Positions 12,276 to 23,257 of a stretch of 64,000 nt of DNA are shown in pieces. Positions within the stretch are counted from its first letter, which is position 1; each line of letters starts with the position of its first letter. A program made the position numbers and the translations under genes. Source of the DNA: Zanthoxylum bungeanum (taxonomy: Eukaryota; Streptophyta; Magnoliopsida; Sapindales; Rutaceae). Below the pieces are notes generated by a model that was given only the letters and a program-made list of their open reading frames with translations, ran no database searches and was not told where the DNA came from. The stretch covers positions 248,001-312,000 of the forward strand of contig SKCR01033666.1 of NCBI GenBank assembly GCA_019454045.1, read 5' to 3'.

Positions 12276-13735
12276 ACGTCAGTTAGACGGTGTGTCCGAA
12301 CTAAAACCAATTTTGTTGGACATGATAAGGTTTTTCACGAGTCGCTCTGAGCTACTGTTTCCTTCAACAGATATGTATTAACAGTGCAAAACTTATTTAG
12401 AATAAGGTTCCATGTAAATCTGTTTGACAGATATCATATAGGATATGAACAGGAAAGAAACGAGGTTTCTCATTCCTGATAATTTGGGTATGCCAGGCAT
12501 AAAGTTTGGATGATACCAAACTAAAACCCAAATTGGATTAGTGCCAATATAGGTTATCCTAAGGGAAACCATAAGTATAGTACTTATAAATCCCACATGA
12601 GAACAATGTGATTGTTGCTCACCATGCGGTTTTCCTGAGAGGAATACCGATATGCAGTGGTCAGTGGGAGGATAGTGATACTCGATGAAAATCGGAGTAA
12701 TACTATTCAAAGCACGAAGTCCTTAATGGAACACAAACAATTCATCTATGATGAATCTGTACCATTAATCTTCAAATACACAAGAAATCGGGTAGATCGG
12801 ATAGAGTCAGAAAACAACCTAGGGTATGGGTTTCTGATCTAACCTCATTAAGATGTCAATCTTATGAAGGTATATCCACCGACTACGTTTTGAGGAAGTG
12901 ATACGAGGTATCGACTCCCTGTTATGGCAAAGTGCCATGAGTCCGAAATGGATTCCATGTATAACAACTATTTGGATACTAGTTGTTGTACCACAAAGCA
13001 TTGTGCCTATTGGTACATTATACGTCTTCAAGGAAGACATACATGGATAGCAACATACCAACGTACAAAGCTAGGCTTTTGACGGAAAGGTATCGTTATC
13101 AACATTGTGTTAATAACGGTTCAACCTTTTACCTGTTGCCATGGTAAATCCATTTTGAAGATGCTTGTTGATAACTGTATATTTCATTTATGAAATATGT
13201 CAGTTACAAATCAAAATCGCTTTCCTGAAAAGGAAACCTTTTGGAGAATGTTTAACAACATTCTGACGATTTTGTATAACCGACAAACAAGGTTTGCGGG
13301 TTATTCGAATCCATGTTTGGATTGAAGCAAGCATAAGGTTCTTGGAACTGACGTTTTGAAATAATCATAATAGTTTATGATTTGACTCAAAACGAAATAA
13401 TTCTTGTGTATATAAGGAGGTTAGTGGGAGAGGGCACTGACAATGAAATTCCCATAAAACAATTGGTGAAAGCTTGGCTTTCATGGATATTCTTTCAATA
13501 GAAATTCTCCGTAGAATTCTGGGGAGTAACAACCTTTATTCAAGGAATAAAGATCTACTGGGATAGATTTGGAGTTGTTAACACTCTCTGGGAAATTGTA
13601 CATTTAAAATGTACTTGTATTGGTGTCTCATACGCTTCGAGCATATGGAGTCACAATCAGGTCAATCCAAGTGATAGTCACTGGATTGAAGTTAAGGACA
13701 TCTGTTAGTATCTTAGAGAACTAAAGATGTTGTCT
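12276..13735 (+). pseudogene. Copia integrase C-end and reverse transcriptase remnant
   Basis: Pieces of copia pol can be read in changing frames: GYPKGN near 12555 (end of the integrase region), RIRKQPRVW-like near 12790, the RT start with MDSMY, VPIGT and ARLLTERYR between 12945 and 13090, FSPVAM-like text near 13125, and the RT end with YASSIWSHNQ near 13635. The base order is that of an intact RT with scattered short deletions. A one-base deletion at 12938-12942 (atgagtccgaaatgg) breaks the conserved KSEMDSM block and is shared with copy B. Confidence 0.7.
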
Positions 13736-14200
13736 TAAACTATGGAGATGGAGAACTTGAAGTGACTGGGATCACTGTTGCAAGTTTCCAAACCGGTAAA
13801 TATTGCGGTACTATAAAGTTTGAACACTGGGACAGTGAGCTGGAAATCTTCCTAGCAAGATAAATGTTGCCGAATAAACAACAAATGAGGATTATTGCTG
13901 CAGCTGAGGCAGCAATAGAAGCCATTTGGATCGATAATAAATCTAATTAGATTAGATATAGTTCTTTTAGCAGCTGAGCTAGGCGTCAGCACAAGCTAAG
14001 AATTAAAGGTCTCATCTCGACGATCCAGATATATACTTTTATATCATCTGATTCGTTCGGATCATACATCGTGGCGATGTGATGATCGTATAAATCGCGT
14101 CAAACGATAAACAAACAAATCCGCTGACGAAAACCTTTCCTCAGCAATTTGAGCGAACCGTACATAGTTCAGGTGTAGGACACTTGAGTGACTCGCTACG
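13736..14200 (+). pseudogene. Copia RNase H remnant
   Basis: Readable fragments are YGDGELEVTG-like at 13738-13770, the RIIAAAEAAIEAIW block at 13893-13930 (the conserved AEYIAAAEAAKEA), and near the end a GDVMIV-IASND-NPLTKTFP block at 14070-14150, which corresponds to the conserved GDVxVxKIxSxxNxADPxTK ending of copia pol. Frames change several times. Confidence 0.75.
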
Positions 14201-14204
14201 TGCC

Positions 14205-14214
14205 AAGTGGGAGA
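14205..14214 (+). other. Polypurine tract of Copia copy A
   Basis: AAGTGGGAGA directly before the TGTTGG start of the 3' LTR. This is the usual plus-strand priming site of plant copia elements. Confidence 0.85.
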
Positions 14215-14215
14215 T

Positions 14216-16365
14216 TGTTGGACATTATGACCCATAGCGTCACTATTTGCACAGATCATTGTGTTGTTGTAGCAAATTAACTATGTGACAAGAAATTGCA
14301 CTCTCATCATTTGTGATTAGATCACCATAGATATATAAATGAAGAGAGGTCCCTATGATTAGTACCTGGACTGAGAATGATATGAGACAGTATCAGTCCC
14401 CGAAGGTTTAATCATTAAATATCCCTAGCCGTAGTATTATCGAGACTGGACATCGATAATGCGGAATAGGCTAGTATTGCACTTGTGCACGTTTGTGAGG
14501 GCACAACGGCATAGTTCTCATATATATAAGTATTGGATACTTATGCAAGTGCGATAGGAGGTCGTGTTTCACCGATGGTACGGGAAACAGCTTCGCTCTG
14601 GATAGACCCCTCGGAATCCCATTGGTATTATGACTATGTGTCTATGGGAGGCCGAAATCAAGGTAGGTGTGTATAGTCTTAACCTGAGACTTGCACCGCT
14701 AATACTTACGATAATCGATAAACTTTGGTCTTGGTGGTAGGGGCTTTAACCGGTTCTGTGTACACCACTTCTGGGTTTATCAGAGAGTCGTAGAGTATTG
14801 GGTGTGATGTCAAGATGGAAGTATCACTTCAGTCATATTGGAGATGATGTCACGCAGGATACGGTACTAGTGCTCTTAGTGCTGCGCGGCCATCGGGATA
14901 TTATGACAAGGTCATGTATATCCGATTATAGAGACTAGTTACCAGACATCCGACATGTGCTTCGTACGGGGCAGACACTTATCCACCCCAGCCCCAGGCC
15001 TAGCACGTGATTATCCGATACTGGGCCGATATACACAATACTACGGTATACTACGCTTGATACAGATCTATATATTCCTGTAAGAATATTTCTGGAGAAT
15101 TGGGTAGGCATGGCGCTTTGCTAGAAGCCAACCTTGTCTTGTAAATCGATATAAACGTAGTACGAGGTACTTACGTGTTCGGACAGTCCGACGATCGTAT
15201 TTACTGCCAACATATCCGGAGATCTCATGGGTCGCTTCCTGAAGATTCACCGATGACGTATGACTCGCACTTTGATTAATCTGGGATTAATTAGAAGAGA
15301 GAGATAGAATTAATCTGGGATTAATTCGATGAGAGAGAAAATTAATCTGGGATTAATTGCGGAGATATTTTATCTGGGATAAAATATTAATTAAAGAGAG
15401 AGAACGATTAATTTGGAATTAATCGATAAAATAATATATTCGATATATTATTAGAAATTAGATTTCGACGCGGAATTAAAATTAGATTTTAATTCGGGCG
15501 AACGAATTAATTTAGAATTAATTCGTTAGCGACGTGAATAGTGAATTCGCTAGGCGTAATCACTTAATTACGACGCGACGGAAAATTCGTTAATTTGGAA
15601 TTAGCGAACCCGAGCCCGAGAGTGATTGCGAGCGCATTCGCATTTCGAATTCGAGCGCGGCACGCAAGTCACATCAAGCGTCAAATCGTTAGTCGCATCA
15701 ATCGTCAAATCAATTGTCACTTTGAGTGATGTGACTTGACAACATGTCACTTTATTAAAGTGATGTGATATGACTTAAAGTAATAAGTAGAAATGATGTG
15801 TGAAAAGTAGAAAAGCATTAATAGACTTTTGCTTTTTACTTTTGATATATATGATAATGATTTATATATATTTATTTTGTTTTTTGGAAAATAAATTAAA
15901 TATATAAACTTATCATTCTCTCTCTTACATGCATAACACGGTTTCTCTTTTCCCTCTCATTTTTTCCTCTCTTCTTCACGGCATCACTAGCCGATTCTTC
16001 TTCATTTTTTTTCTGGTTCACCGAATTTTTGAGAAGCAAAATGGAAGATGTACAAGTGCTAGCACACCTTGAGTAATACATAGGTGATAGGGAAGTGTCT
16101 TCATGAGCTTGGAAAGCTTGAAGCTTGGAGCTTCAATGGAGTCTTGCATGGCCGAAAATGGTGGAGTCCAAACCAGTCCAAACCGCACAGCCCACTGTCA
16201 AGGAAAGCCATTGCCGAGCTTGGAGGGAGCTCAAAATCGCACCTTGTTCTTCATTCATCAAAACCGAAATTCAATGTGAGTATATTCCGCACCTCCTTTG
16301 ATGTGTTCATATGCGGTTTTTATGCATGATTTGTGATCCTTGGGACCTTTGATTGAACTCTTACA
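14216..16365 (+). repeat. 3' LTR of Copia copy A
   Basis: About 2150 bp, a direct repeat of 6326-8462. Compared by eye the two differ by few substitutions but by many single-base indels (for example caaag/caag, acccc/acccctc, gaatta/gaaatta, cactgccg/cactagccg). It ends gaactcttaca and is followed by the ccagc target copy. Confidence 0.92.
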
Positions 16366-16699
16366 CCAGCAACATCCTCAAATTGTTGACTTGGTCCCTC
16401 TGAAGATAATGGCACGACTTCAATCGAGACCGAAGTGCTTGCATGAGCAACTTCTGCCAAGTCAGTTGAAGGAAAACCCGGCGTGGGAAAATCAGGATAG
16501 ACCTATTGTACACTCTGAATTGGGGAGGCAAAGGCCAGAATAGCCACGAAAATTATGGGAAAAGTGAATGGAGCCTTAACTAAATCCACGTTGGACTTTT
16601 CAATTACCTCCCTCCTGGAAATTTTCCAACTTGGGTCTTTCTTGGCTCTATTATCCCGACTCACTACAAAAAAAAATAGAATACATCCGACTTTGAAAG
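16366..16699 (-). pseudogene. Middle part of the split older minus-strand coding unit
   Basis: This is host sequence between the Copia and Tat insertions. On the minus strand one frame reads PTPGFPSTDLAEVAHASTSV and EVVPLSSEGPSQQFEDVAG and runs, in phase, into the segment left of the copia (6320 downward). A stop in the same frame lies near 16510. It is Ser/Pro-rich with no recognised domain. Confidence 0.5.
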
Positions 16700-17466
16700 T
16701 GTTGACGGCTGATTTTGGTCTCAGGGTAATATTGGAATATCACTCCCGAAGAAATCCTCCTTCAATAGTGAATTTGTTTGGTTATGGGGGACCAAAGGCA
16801 AACTTAGCAAAAAAACAGATAAACACACCAATCAACAAGGAGATTTAACGTGGTTCGGTGGATTTGGATCCGACCTACGTCCACGGACACAAACAAGATG
16901 ATACTTTTATTACTTAAACACTTTTTTCGGGTCTCTTTTTGTTTTCTACAAGTCAGAGCTTGAAGATTCAGATCCCTTATTTTTTATGCCCTTTACACAT
17001 ACTCTGCCCTCCTATTTATAATAGTACAGAAATCATACTCCTATTTGCATAAGAAATCCTAGTTGAACTTAGTCTTCTCCTCTTGTAAGGATTTCTAATC
17101 CAACGTTGCTTTCACTTTTCTTATTCCTTCTTGGATTCTGACTTCATTTCCTTGTGAGAGTAGGATAATTTGTTTATCTTATCTGCAAGAATAGGGTGTT
17201 GTCATCTTGAGCATATCTCGCATGTCTGGTCGGTCTTCATGAGGTCGGTCATGATAGTCTTTTATGCTGAGAATGCTTCTGCCGACTTGATAGTGCCCGG
17301 TTTATCTGGAAAAGTGGTCGGTCACCTATCACCAAGTGCTCGGTCTCTCACTGTTTGGCTCTTAATGGTCGGGTCGGCATTAATGATGTTGACCGAGAAG
17401 TGAATTACCTTTCTTACTCCTGTCGTGCTGCTTGAATAACGTAGTGCCTAGAAAACACCATCAACA
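16700..17466 (-). repeat. 3' LTR of the Tat element
   Basis: 767 bp, nearly identical to 28777-29543. The element reads right to left, so this copy is the 3' LTR. Confidence 0.95.
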
Positions 17467-17481
17467 TCTGTCCCCTAGTTC
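17467..17481 (-). other. Polypurine tract of the Tat element
   Basis: On the minus strand aactaggggacaga lies immediately upstream of the 3' LTR, in the position and with the composition expected of a Ty3/gypsy polypurine tract. Confidence 0.75.
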
Positions 17482-18241
17482 TCGGTTCCAACGAGTATGC
17501 AAGTTGGTGCAGGGAATTATGTAAAGATGGTGTGCTGATTTATTCTAGTGGAGGTTGACCCGATTCTGAAGTGTTCCGTCGCCCCTTTTCAAGCGCCTCT
17601 TCTTGAGACGCGCAATAGTCACGTCTGTTTTAAATGCCTATCAAATCATCTTTTAGGGTTTTTTCTAATTTTGACACTTGTCGACCATCCGTCGGGTTCC
17701 CGCCAAAAGGGAAGGTGAATCGACCGTGTAGAGGCGTTTTGATCCTTAGCCCTTCGTTTGATCCGGGAAGGCTTCTTCCGTTGTTGACACTTGGCATCCA
17801 TCCAGGCTTCCTTTCTAGATCTAACGGTCATGAGCGTCCATTCATGACTATAAGAGGACGAGGCTTCTACTGTGCAGTCTTTTTGGCCGATTTCTCTTGT
17901 GAGTGTTTCAACCGCGACTCGTTCAACTCAGCGTTTTTGGAGTTTCTCCCTGCCGTGAGTCTTTCTCTCTCCACTGTGACCTGCAAAATTTGGGGGACGA
18001 GCAAACCGTGCTGTGCAATCTTCAATTTTTTTCTGAAAGAACAAGTAAGTCTTCTGAACGACCTCTTCGCTGTTTGTGTGTTGTGAATCTTTACTTTTGA
18101 ATGTTGCTAGGGAAAGATTTATAGCTTGTTGGTTTCTTGCTTTAGGGAACTTAGAACCCACCTGCCTAGTTGAGACGGCGGCTCTGAGTAGTTTTTATGG
18201 ACTGATTTCCCCTTCCTTTTCTGTCTTTCGGATGTTTAGGG
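17482..18241 (+). other. Upstream region of the Tat antisense gene
   Basis: No long reading frame. The + strand holds pyrimidine-rich stretches and would be the promoter/5' UTR side of the antisense gene that starts at 18242. A + strand reading frame at 17634-18086 shows no family resemblance. Confidence 0.35.
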
Positions 18242-20660
18242 ATGTCTGACAAAAGTTCTTCCCCTAAAAACCCTGTTAAACCCTCCACTTCCCCTGCTGA
18301 AGAGCTTTCCTCGGGTTCGGGAGCACCCAGTGTGGAAGACCTTGATACTACCCACCCCACCTTCCGAGGTTGAGCAAGATACTTATCACCAGAGGGTCCC
18401 TCGGAGGGATCCAGAGCCCGGTGATCTTGGTAGTCTCGGTTCTGGACATGAATCGGCCGTCCAAGATAACTGAGGATGACCTGGCGCTGTTGCGACAATG
18501 ATACGATATCCCAATAGATATTGCCCTTGAAGTTCCCGGACCGATGGATCGTGCTAGTCAACCTGATGAAGGTTCGGTGGCCCTTCTTCCCGCTTTCTTT
18601 GAGTGCGGACTCCGATTGCCAATTCAGCCCTACTTTGCCTGGTTGCTGGCCGAGATGGAGATCGCCCCTTGTCAACTAAGTCTAAATAGTTGGAGGATTT
18701 TGGCCGGGCTGTATGTAGTCTGGCATCGGGCGGGGTGCGGCGAGCCTTCTCTTGAAGAAGTGAAGAGGTTGTATCGGTTGAAGGCCAACCCGAAGACTCA
18801 CCATGGTTGGTACTACCTTTCAGCTTACGACAGTTCGTCAAATGTCGTTAAAAGACTCCCTGACTCCAATAAGAATTTAAGGATCTTTGGTTCTGGGCCA
18901 CTAGAGATTGGGGACGGACCCTGAGGTCGGATGATGGGGAGATCTTGGTCCCGGACATCTTTAGGGCGGGAGGTTAGGATACTAACTTTTAGCTCTTCTT
19001 CCCTTAGTTTTTTTTTTGGATTCTTACCCCTTTTCTTTTACTCCTTCTAGCATGTTGGAGAGATGCTCCCAAGGTTTCCCATCATGCCCGGAATCGGGTA
19101 TCCTGGGCTCGGGGGTATGCCGCTTATTGGAAAGAGTTAGTAAATGATGCGGCATTTCTTGAGTCGGGACTTGTTCGGACCGTTCCTCCAAAAATCTCGG
19201 GTCGGATAGGTAGATGTTTGTTGATCTTCTTTAGCCGACTCTTATGTTTGTTGAGCATGTTTCATGTTGTTTCTTTTCTCTCTCTTTACAGTATGCTCGG
19301 GTCCTGATTCTCTTTTTTGTTTTTTGCTTTCTTGCAGGCATGTCAAAGAGACCGAGGTATCTTGATCGGTTGGCCGGCGTTTCAAAGAAAAATAGTCCCG
19401 GTGGAGCTGGCACTTCTCGGAAGTGACCTGAATCTTCTGAGGCAAAGACGGTGGCTGAGAGGGTAGGACGGCCGAGCTCTCAGGGTCCATCTTCATCTCC
19501 CCGAGTGCCCCCAATGACCGTTACCCGTCCTGATAGCCCTCCGAGATCTTCCAGGAAGAGGAAGCGTCGGTTTCGAGCTGTGGATCCTCAACTGCGGCGG
19601 GAATTGGAGGAGGAGGAGGAGCCGAGCCGAGAAACTTCAGTTCGAGAGGAGGGTCCTTCTAAAAAACTGAAGGGAGCTGTGGTTCTCGGGGTTAATGACC
19701 TTGGGAAGAATATCAGGGAGGCTACCTCCCATTTGGTACCGGCCTTTAATGAGCTGGTCGGGGCTGTACCTCCCGAGAAAATTTCAAAGTTCGAGGACCT
19801 TTCACCCGAAGATGTGGTCGCCAAGTTGTGCTCCCAACTGGCTCAGGTTATTTCTTTTTTTTCCTTATCTTCATCCGAGGTGTCTTTCGGACTTGGTTTG
19901 CGACTAACTTCTTTTTCTTTTCGGCAGGCAAATTATCTGGCGGCAAAAATAAGGACCTGTTCGTAAGTCTTTTGTCTGAAGGCGGCCAGGCACAGAGGCT
20001 CCAGAACCGGCTTAGTGAAATGGAGGCCGAACTGGTCCGGAAAGAGGAGAATATAAAGAATCTGGAGCTGGCTGCTGTTGAGGCCCACACCACAAATAAA
20101 GCTCTCAGGGCCGCCGCTTCTTTGGAGAGGAAAAATGCTGATGCCGCCAAGAAGGACTTGGAAGCTGCCCGGGCCGACAACAGGATCCTTCAGGTGGAAG
20201 TGTGTAGCGTTGAGTCCAAGCTGAGGGCCAAGGATGAAGAGGTGGTGCGGGCCCGGGATGAGTTGAAAAGGAGAGAGGCTGAGCTGGAGGCTGAAAGAGA
20301 CGCGATCCGACTTGAAGGGGTCGGGGATTGTGCTGAGATCATCCCGATGGTATTGCCCGACCTGGATATGGGGCCTATCCATGCGGCCATTCGCTTCTGC
20401 AAAGGGGAGATGTCCGAGGCGGAGTTTTAGAAATGGCTCCCCCTTTCTTCCGAGGAGGCGATAGATCCCGACCCAATTTCGGTTGCTCCGGTCCCTCATG
20501 TTCCCCAAGAAGTCTGCTCTGAGGTTCCTGCTCCTGCCCCTGAAGTAGGGGCTTTCCAGGTTGACGTGGTTGAAGCTGCGGTTCCCCTTTCTGAGGACGA
20601 GCCTACCCAACTATCGTCTGAACCAGCCGAGGAAGAATGTCTCGCCCTAGTTCGGGTTGA
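18242..20660 (+). pseudogene. Tat antisense ORF (Transposase_28 / putative gypsy-type domain plus coiled coil), four exons, broken
   Basis: A spliced gene runs opposite to gag-pol. Exon 1 (18242-18972) starts MSDKSSSPKNP and holds a PF04195-like domain (FFECGLRLPIQPYFAWLL, LNSWRILAGL, LEEVKRLYRLK, GWYYLSA). Exon 2 (19051-19209) reads DAPKVSHHARNRVSWARGYAAY. Exon 3 (19338-19846) is basic then acidic (RKRKRR; ELEEEEE) and ends SQLAQ. Exon 4 (19928 on) is a long coiled coil (RLSEMEAELVRKEENIKNLE). Introns of 78, 128 and 81 bp have GT/AG ends and a branch-like ACTAAC at 18981; phases agree at the first two junctions. Stops at 18371 and 19421-19426, a frameshift near 18900, an unexplained phase change at the last junction and a stop at 20428 make it a pseudogene. 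Function of these Tat antisense proteins is unknown. Confidence 0.75.
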
Positions 20661-20859
20661 TTGAGAAGTGGTAACCCGAACGGGGCCCTGTGTATACTTA
20701 GCCTTTTTGTAATAATAATTTAAGCTGTGTCTTGACACAAATATATATATATATCTTTATGTGTTTTTTCTTGTCTCTTTTTTTTTTTTCTTTTTGTTTC
20801 CTGTTATCTGAACATTTGAGACCCTTCGGGGGTTAACATGAGCCGGATGGGCATATCCC
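20661..20859 (+). other. 3' end of the antisense gene and spacer
   Basis: It contains gtaataataatttaagc, an (at)n run and T-rich sequence. No coding signal is seen; a polyadenylation region for the antisense transcript would fit here. Confidence 0.35.
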
Positions 20860-21310
20860 GACCCCGAGCTGAGTGAGGTACTTAGCTTTGGGGGAATGTT
20901 ACCTCCCTAGTCTAAAAGAAGACTGACTCGGTGGGACGTAACCCGACCCCGAGCTGAGTGAAAGACTTGGGCTCTTGGGGAATGTTACCTCCCCAGTCCA
21001 AAGAAAACCGACTCGGTGGGACGTAACCCGACCCCGAGCTGAGTGAAAGACTTGGGCTCTGGGGTAATGTTACCTCCCTAGTCCAAAGAAAACCGACTCG
21101 GTGGGACGTAACCCGACCCCGAGCTGAATAACCAAGCGGCCTCGGCGGAACGAAATCTAGCCCCGAGCCGACTAAGAAGTAGCCTCAGTGGAACGTAATC
21201 TAGCCCCGAGCCGATTAAGAAGTAGCCTCGGCAGAACGTAATCTAGCCCCGAGCCGATTAATCCAAATGGCCTCGGCGGAACGAATCCAGCCCCGAGCTA
21301 GGTAATCTTT
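20860..21310. repeat. Tandem arrays A and B in the Tat 3' region
   Basis: Array A (20860-21135) has about three units of 84-85 bp containing ggaatgttacctcccc and gggacgtaacccgaccccgagctga. Array B (21128-21310) has about four units of 46-50 bp containing ggaacgtaatctagccccgagccga. The two units share a core of about 25 bases, so B appears to be a shorter derivative of A. Confidence 0.85.
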
Positions 21311-21594
21311 GGGATTTGCTCGGAAGGGAATTGAATCAGCCTTGTGAAGCCCTACCGAATCTGACACGGGCGTCCCCTTGCCAGACCAGCGAAAAAACAA
21401 AATCAAAACTTTGAAAAATAAGACCAAAAAGGTGGGGGTGACTCGGCACTTGTCCCAAAAGAAAACTTTTTACAAATGTAAACAACAGCACGGATGCCTC
21501 AAAACAGCGTCCTGTCCGAGGCCTCCAAAACACAATTCTGAATCTTTCAATTCAGTGTCCCGGCGAACCAGGATTTGGATCAGTTGATCGTTTA

Positions 21595-22005
21595 AATGGT
21601 GAGGGTACATCCTCTACACGTCGGGTCACTATGGAGCCTGCGTATTGTTCGAGGGCTCCTCCTTACCACGCTGGAGCAGGCACACGCTACAGGTGCACAA
21701 CGCATACCCGTGCTGCGCCTCTCTCGGATCCAAATGATGAATGGATCAAAGAGTGTCCGGGATGCTAAGGGCACATTCCTCCTTAGGTCCGGAATCACTG
21801 GGGTTAGCAATCGTCACGGGGGCCTCATCTCTCCCCGTGCTATGCTTTCCCACGGATCCATTGCATCGGGTAAATGAGGATCAAAGAGTGTTCGACACAT
21901 TAAGGGCATATTCCTCCTTATGTTCGGTAATGCTGGAGTAAGCAATCGCCACGGGGGTATCATCCCTCCCCGTGCTATGCTTCTCACGGATCCTATGCAT
22001 CAAGT
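21595..22005. repeat. Two to three copies of a 135-bp tandem repeat
   Basis: The phrase atcaaagagtgt recurs at 21745 and 21880 with matching text on both sides (ggcacattcctcctta, caatcgtcacgggggc, ccccgtgctatgct, cacggatcc); a partial copy precedes it. Period about 135. It lies between arrays B and C of the Tat element. Confidence 0.75.
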
Positions 22006-23050
22006 ATGTCCCGAGGACCCCGAGCTAAGAGAGATACTTGGTTCTGGGGGAATGTCACGTCCCCAGTCCGAAGGGCTGACTCGGTGGGACGTACCCCGAC
22101 CCCGAGCTGAGAAAGGCATTTGGACCTGGGGGAATGTTACGTCCCCAGTCCAAAGGGCTGACTCGGTGGGACGTACCCCGACCCCGAGCTGAGAAAGGCA
22201 CTTGGACCTGGGGGAATGTTACGTCCCCAGTCCAGAGGGATGACTCGTGGGACGTACCCCGACCCCGAGATGAAAAAGGCACTTGGACCTGGGGGAATGT
22301 TACGTCCCCAGTCCAGAGGGCTGACTCGATGGGACGCACCCCGACCCCGAGCTGAGAAAGGCACTTGGACCTGGGGGAATGTTATGTCCCCAGTCCAAAG
22401 GGCTGACTCGGTGGGACGTACCCCGACCCCGAGCTAAGAAAGGCACTTGGACCTGGGGGAATGTTACGTCCCCAGTCCAGAGGGCTGACTCGGTGGGACG
22501 TACCCCGACCCCGAGATGAGAAAGGCACTTGGACCTGGGGGAATGTTACGTCCCCAGTCCAGAGGGCTGACTAAGTGGGACGTACCCCGACCCCGAGCTG
22601 AGAAAGGCACTTGGACCTGGGGGAATGTTACGTCCCCAGTCCAAAGGGCTGACTCGGTGGGACGTACCCCCACCCCGAGCTGAAAAAGGCACTTGGACCT
22701 GGGGGAATGTTACGTCCCCAGTCCAAAGGGCTGACTCGGTGGGATGTACCCCGACCCCGAGCTGAAAAAGGCACTTGGACCTGGGGGAATGTTACGTCCC
22801 CAGTCCAGAGGGCTGACTCGGTGGGACGCACCCCGACCCCGAGTTGAGAAAGGCACTTGGACCTGGGGGAATGTTACGTCCCAAGTCCAAAGGGCTGACT
22901 CGGTGGGACGTACCCCGACCCCGAGCTGAAAAAGGCACTTGGACCTGGGGGAATGTTACGTCCCCAGTCCAGAGGGCTGACTCGGTGGGATGTACCCCGA
23001 CCCCGAGCTGAAAAAGGCACTTGGACCTGGGGGAATGTTATGTCCCCGGG
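22006..23050. repeat. 82-bp tandem array C, about 13 copies
   Basis: The phrase gggggaatgttacgtcccc occurs 13 times from 22045 to 23040 at 81-82 base spacing. Each unit also holds gactcggtgggacgtacccc and gaccccgagctga. Units differ by a few bases (caaag/cagag, gagctga/gagatga). It is GC-rich against AT-rich surroundings and homologous to array A. All reading frames through the array arise from the repeat period and are not genes. Confidence 0.92.
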
Positions 23051-23257
23051 GTTCTTTGAATATGTTTTTGCAAATTTTATCTTTTTAGAAGAGCGGGTAA
23101 AAGAAAAAAAAAGTTTTTATTTATGCTTGGGGACATACTGCCCTTCTTACAACTCTCTGTGGGTCATTTTGAGAGAGGCTCTGTATTCGTATTCCCGTTC
23201 CCCCCCCTTTTTTTTTTCTTTTTTTTTTAAAAAAAACGAAAAGAAGGAAAAGAAAGT
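23051..23257 (-). other. Spacer between array C and the end of pol
   Basis: Low-complexity sequence with long T and A runs (23205-23240). No feature beyond this is seen. Confidence 0.4.

Larger units (their letters stand above)
6326..16365 (+). mobile_element. Complete Ty1/copia LTR retrotransposon, copy A, pol decayed
   Basis: A 10,040-bp element is bounded by a perfect 5-bp target duplication, ccagc at 6321-6325 and 16366-16370. It has two direct LTRs of about 2.14 kb beginning TGTTGG and ending in CA, an initiator-tRNA-Met-like primer-binding site after the left LTR and an AAGTGGGAGA polypurine tract before the right one, the typical copia layout. The internal region shows recognisable Gag-end/protease, RT and RNase H remnants in the expected copia order, but in broken frames. 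An integrase segment of about 0.4 kb present in copy B is missing here at about 12275. Confidence 0.93.

Noticed and set aside
17634..18086. A 150-codon + strand frame between the Tat polypurine tract and the antisense gene
   Set aside because: There is no recognisable domain, and it lies in the expected 5' leader of the antisense gene.
20190..20610. Minus-strand open frames (for example 19933-20610, 225 codons) opposite the coiled-coil exon
   Set aside because: They mirror the codon structure of the + strand coiled-coil exon and show no family motif, while the + strand product is typical for Tat antisense ORFs.
22006..23050. Repeat-unit array resembling a CRISPR or a repetitive protein gene
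   Set aside because: Units are contiguous tandem copies without unique spacers, the DNA is plant nuclear, and open frames on both strands simply follow the 82-bp period.
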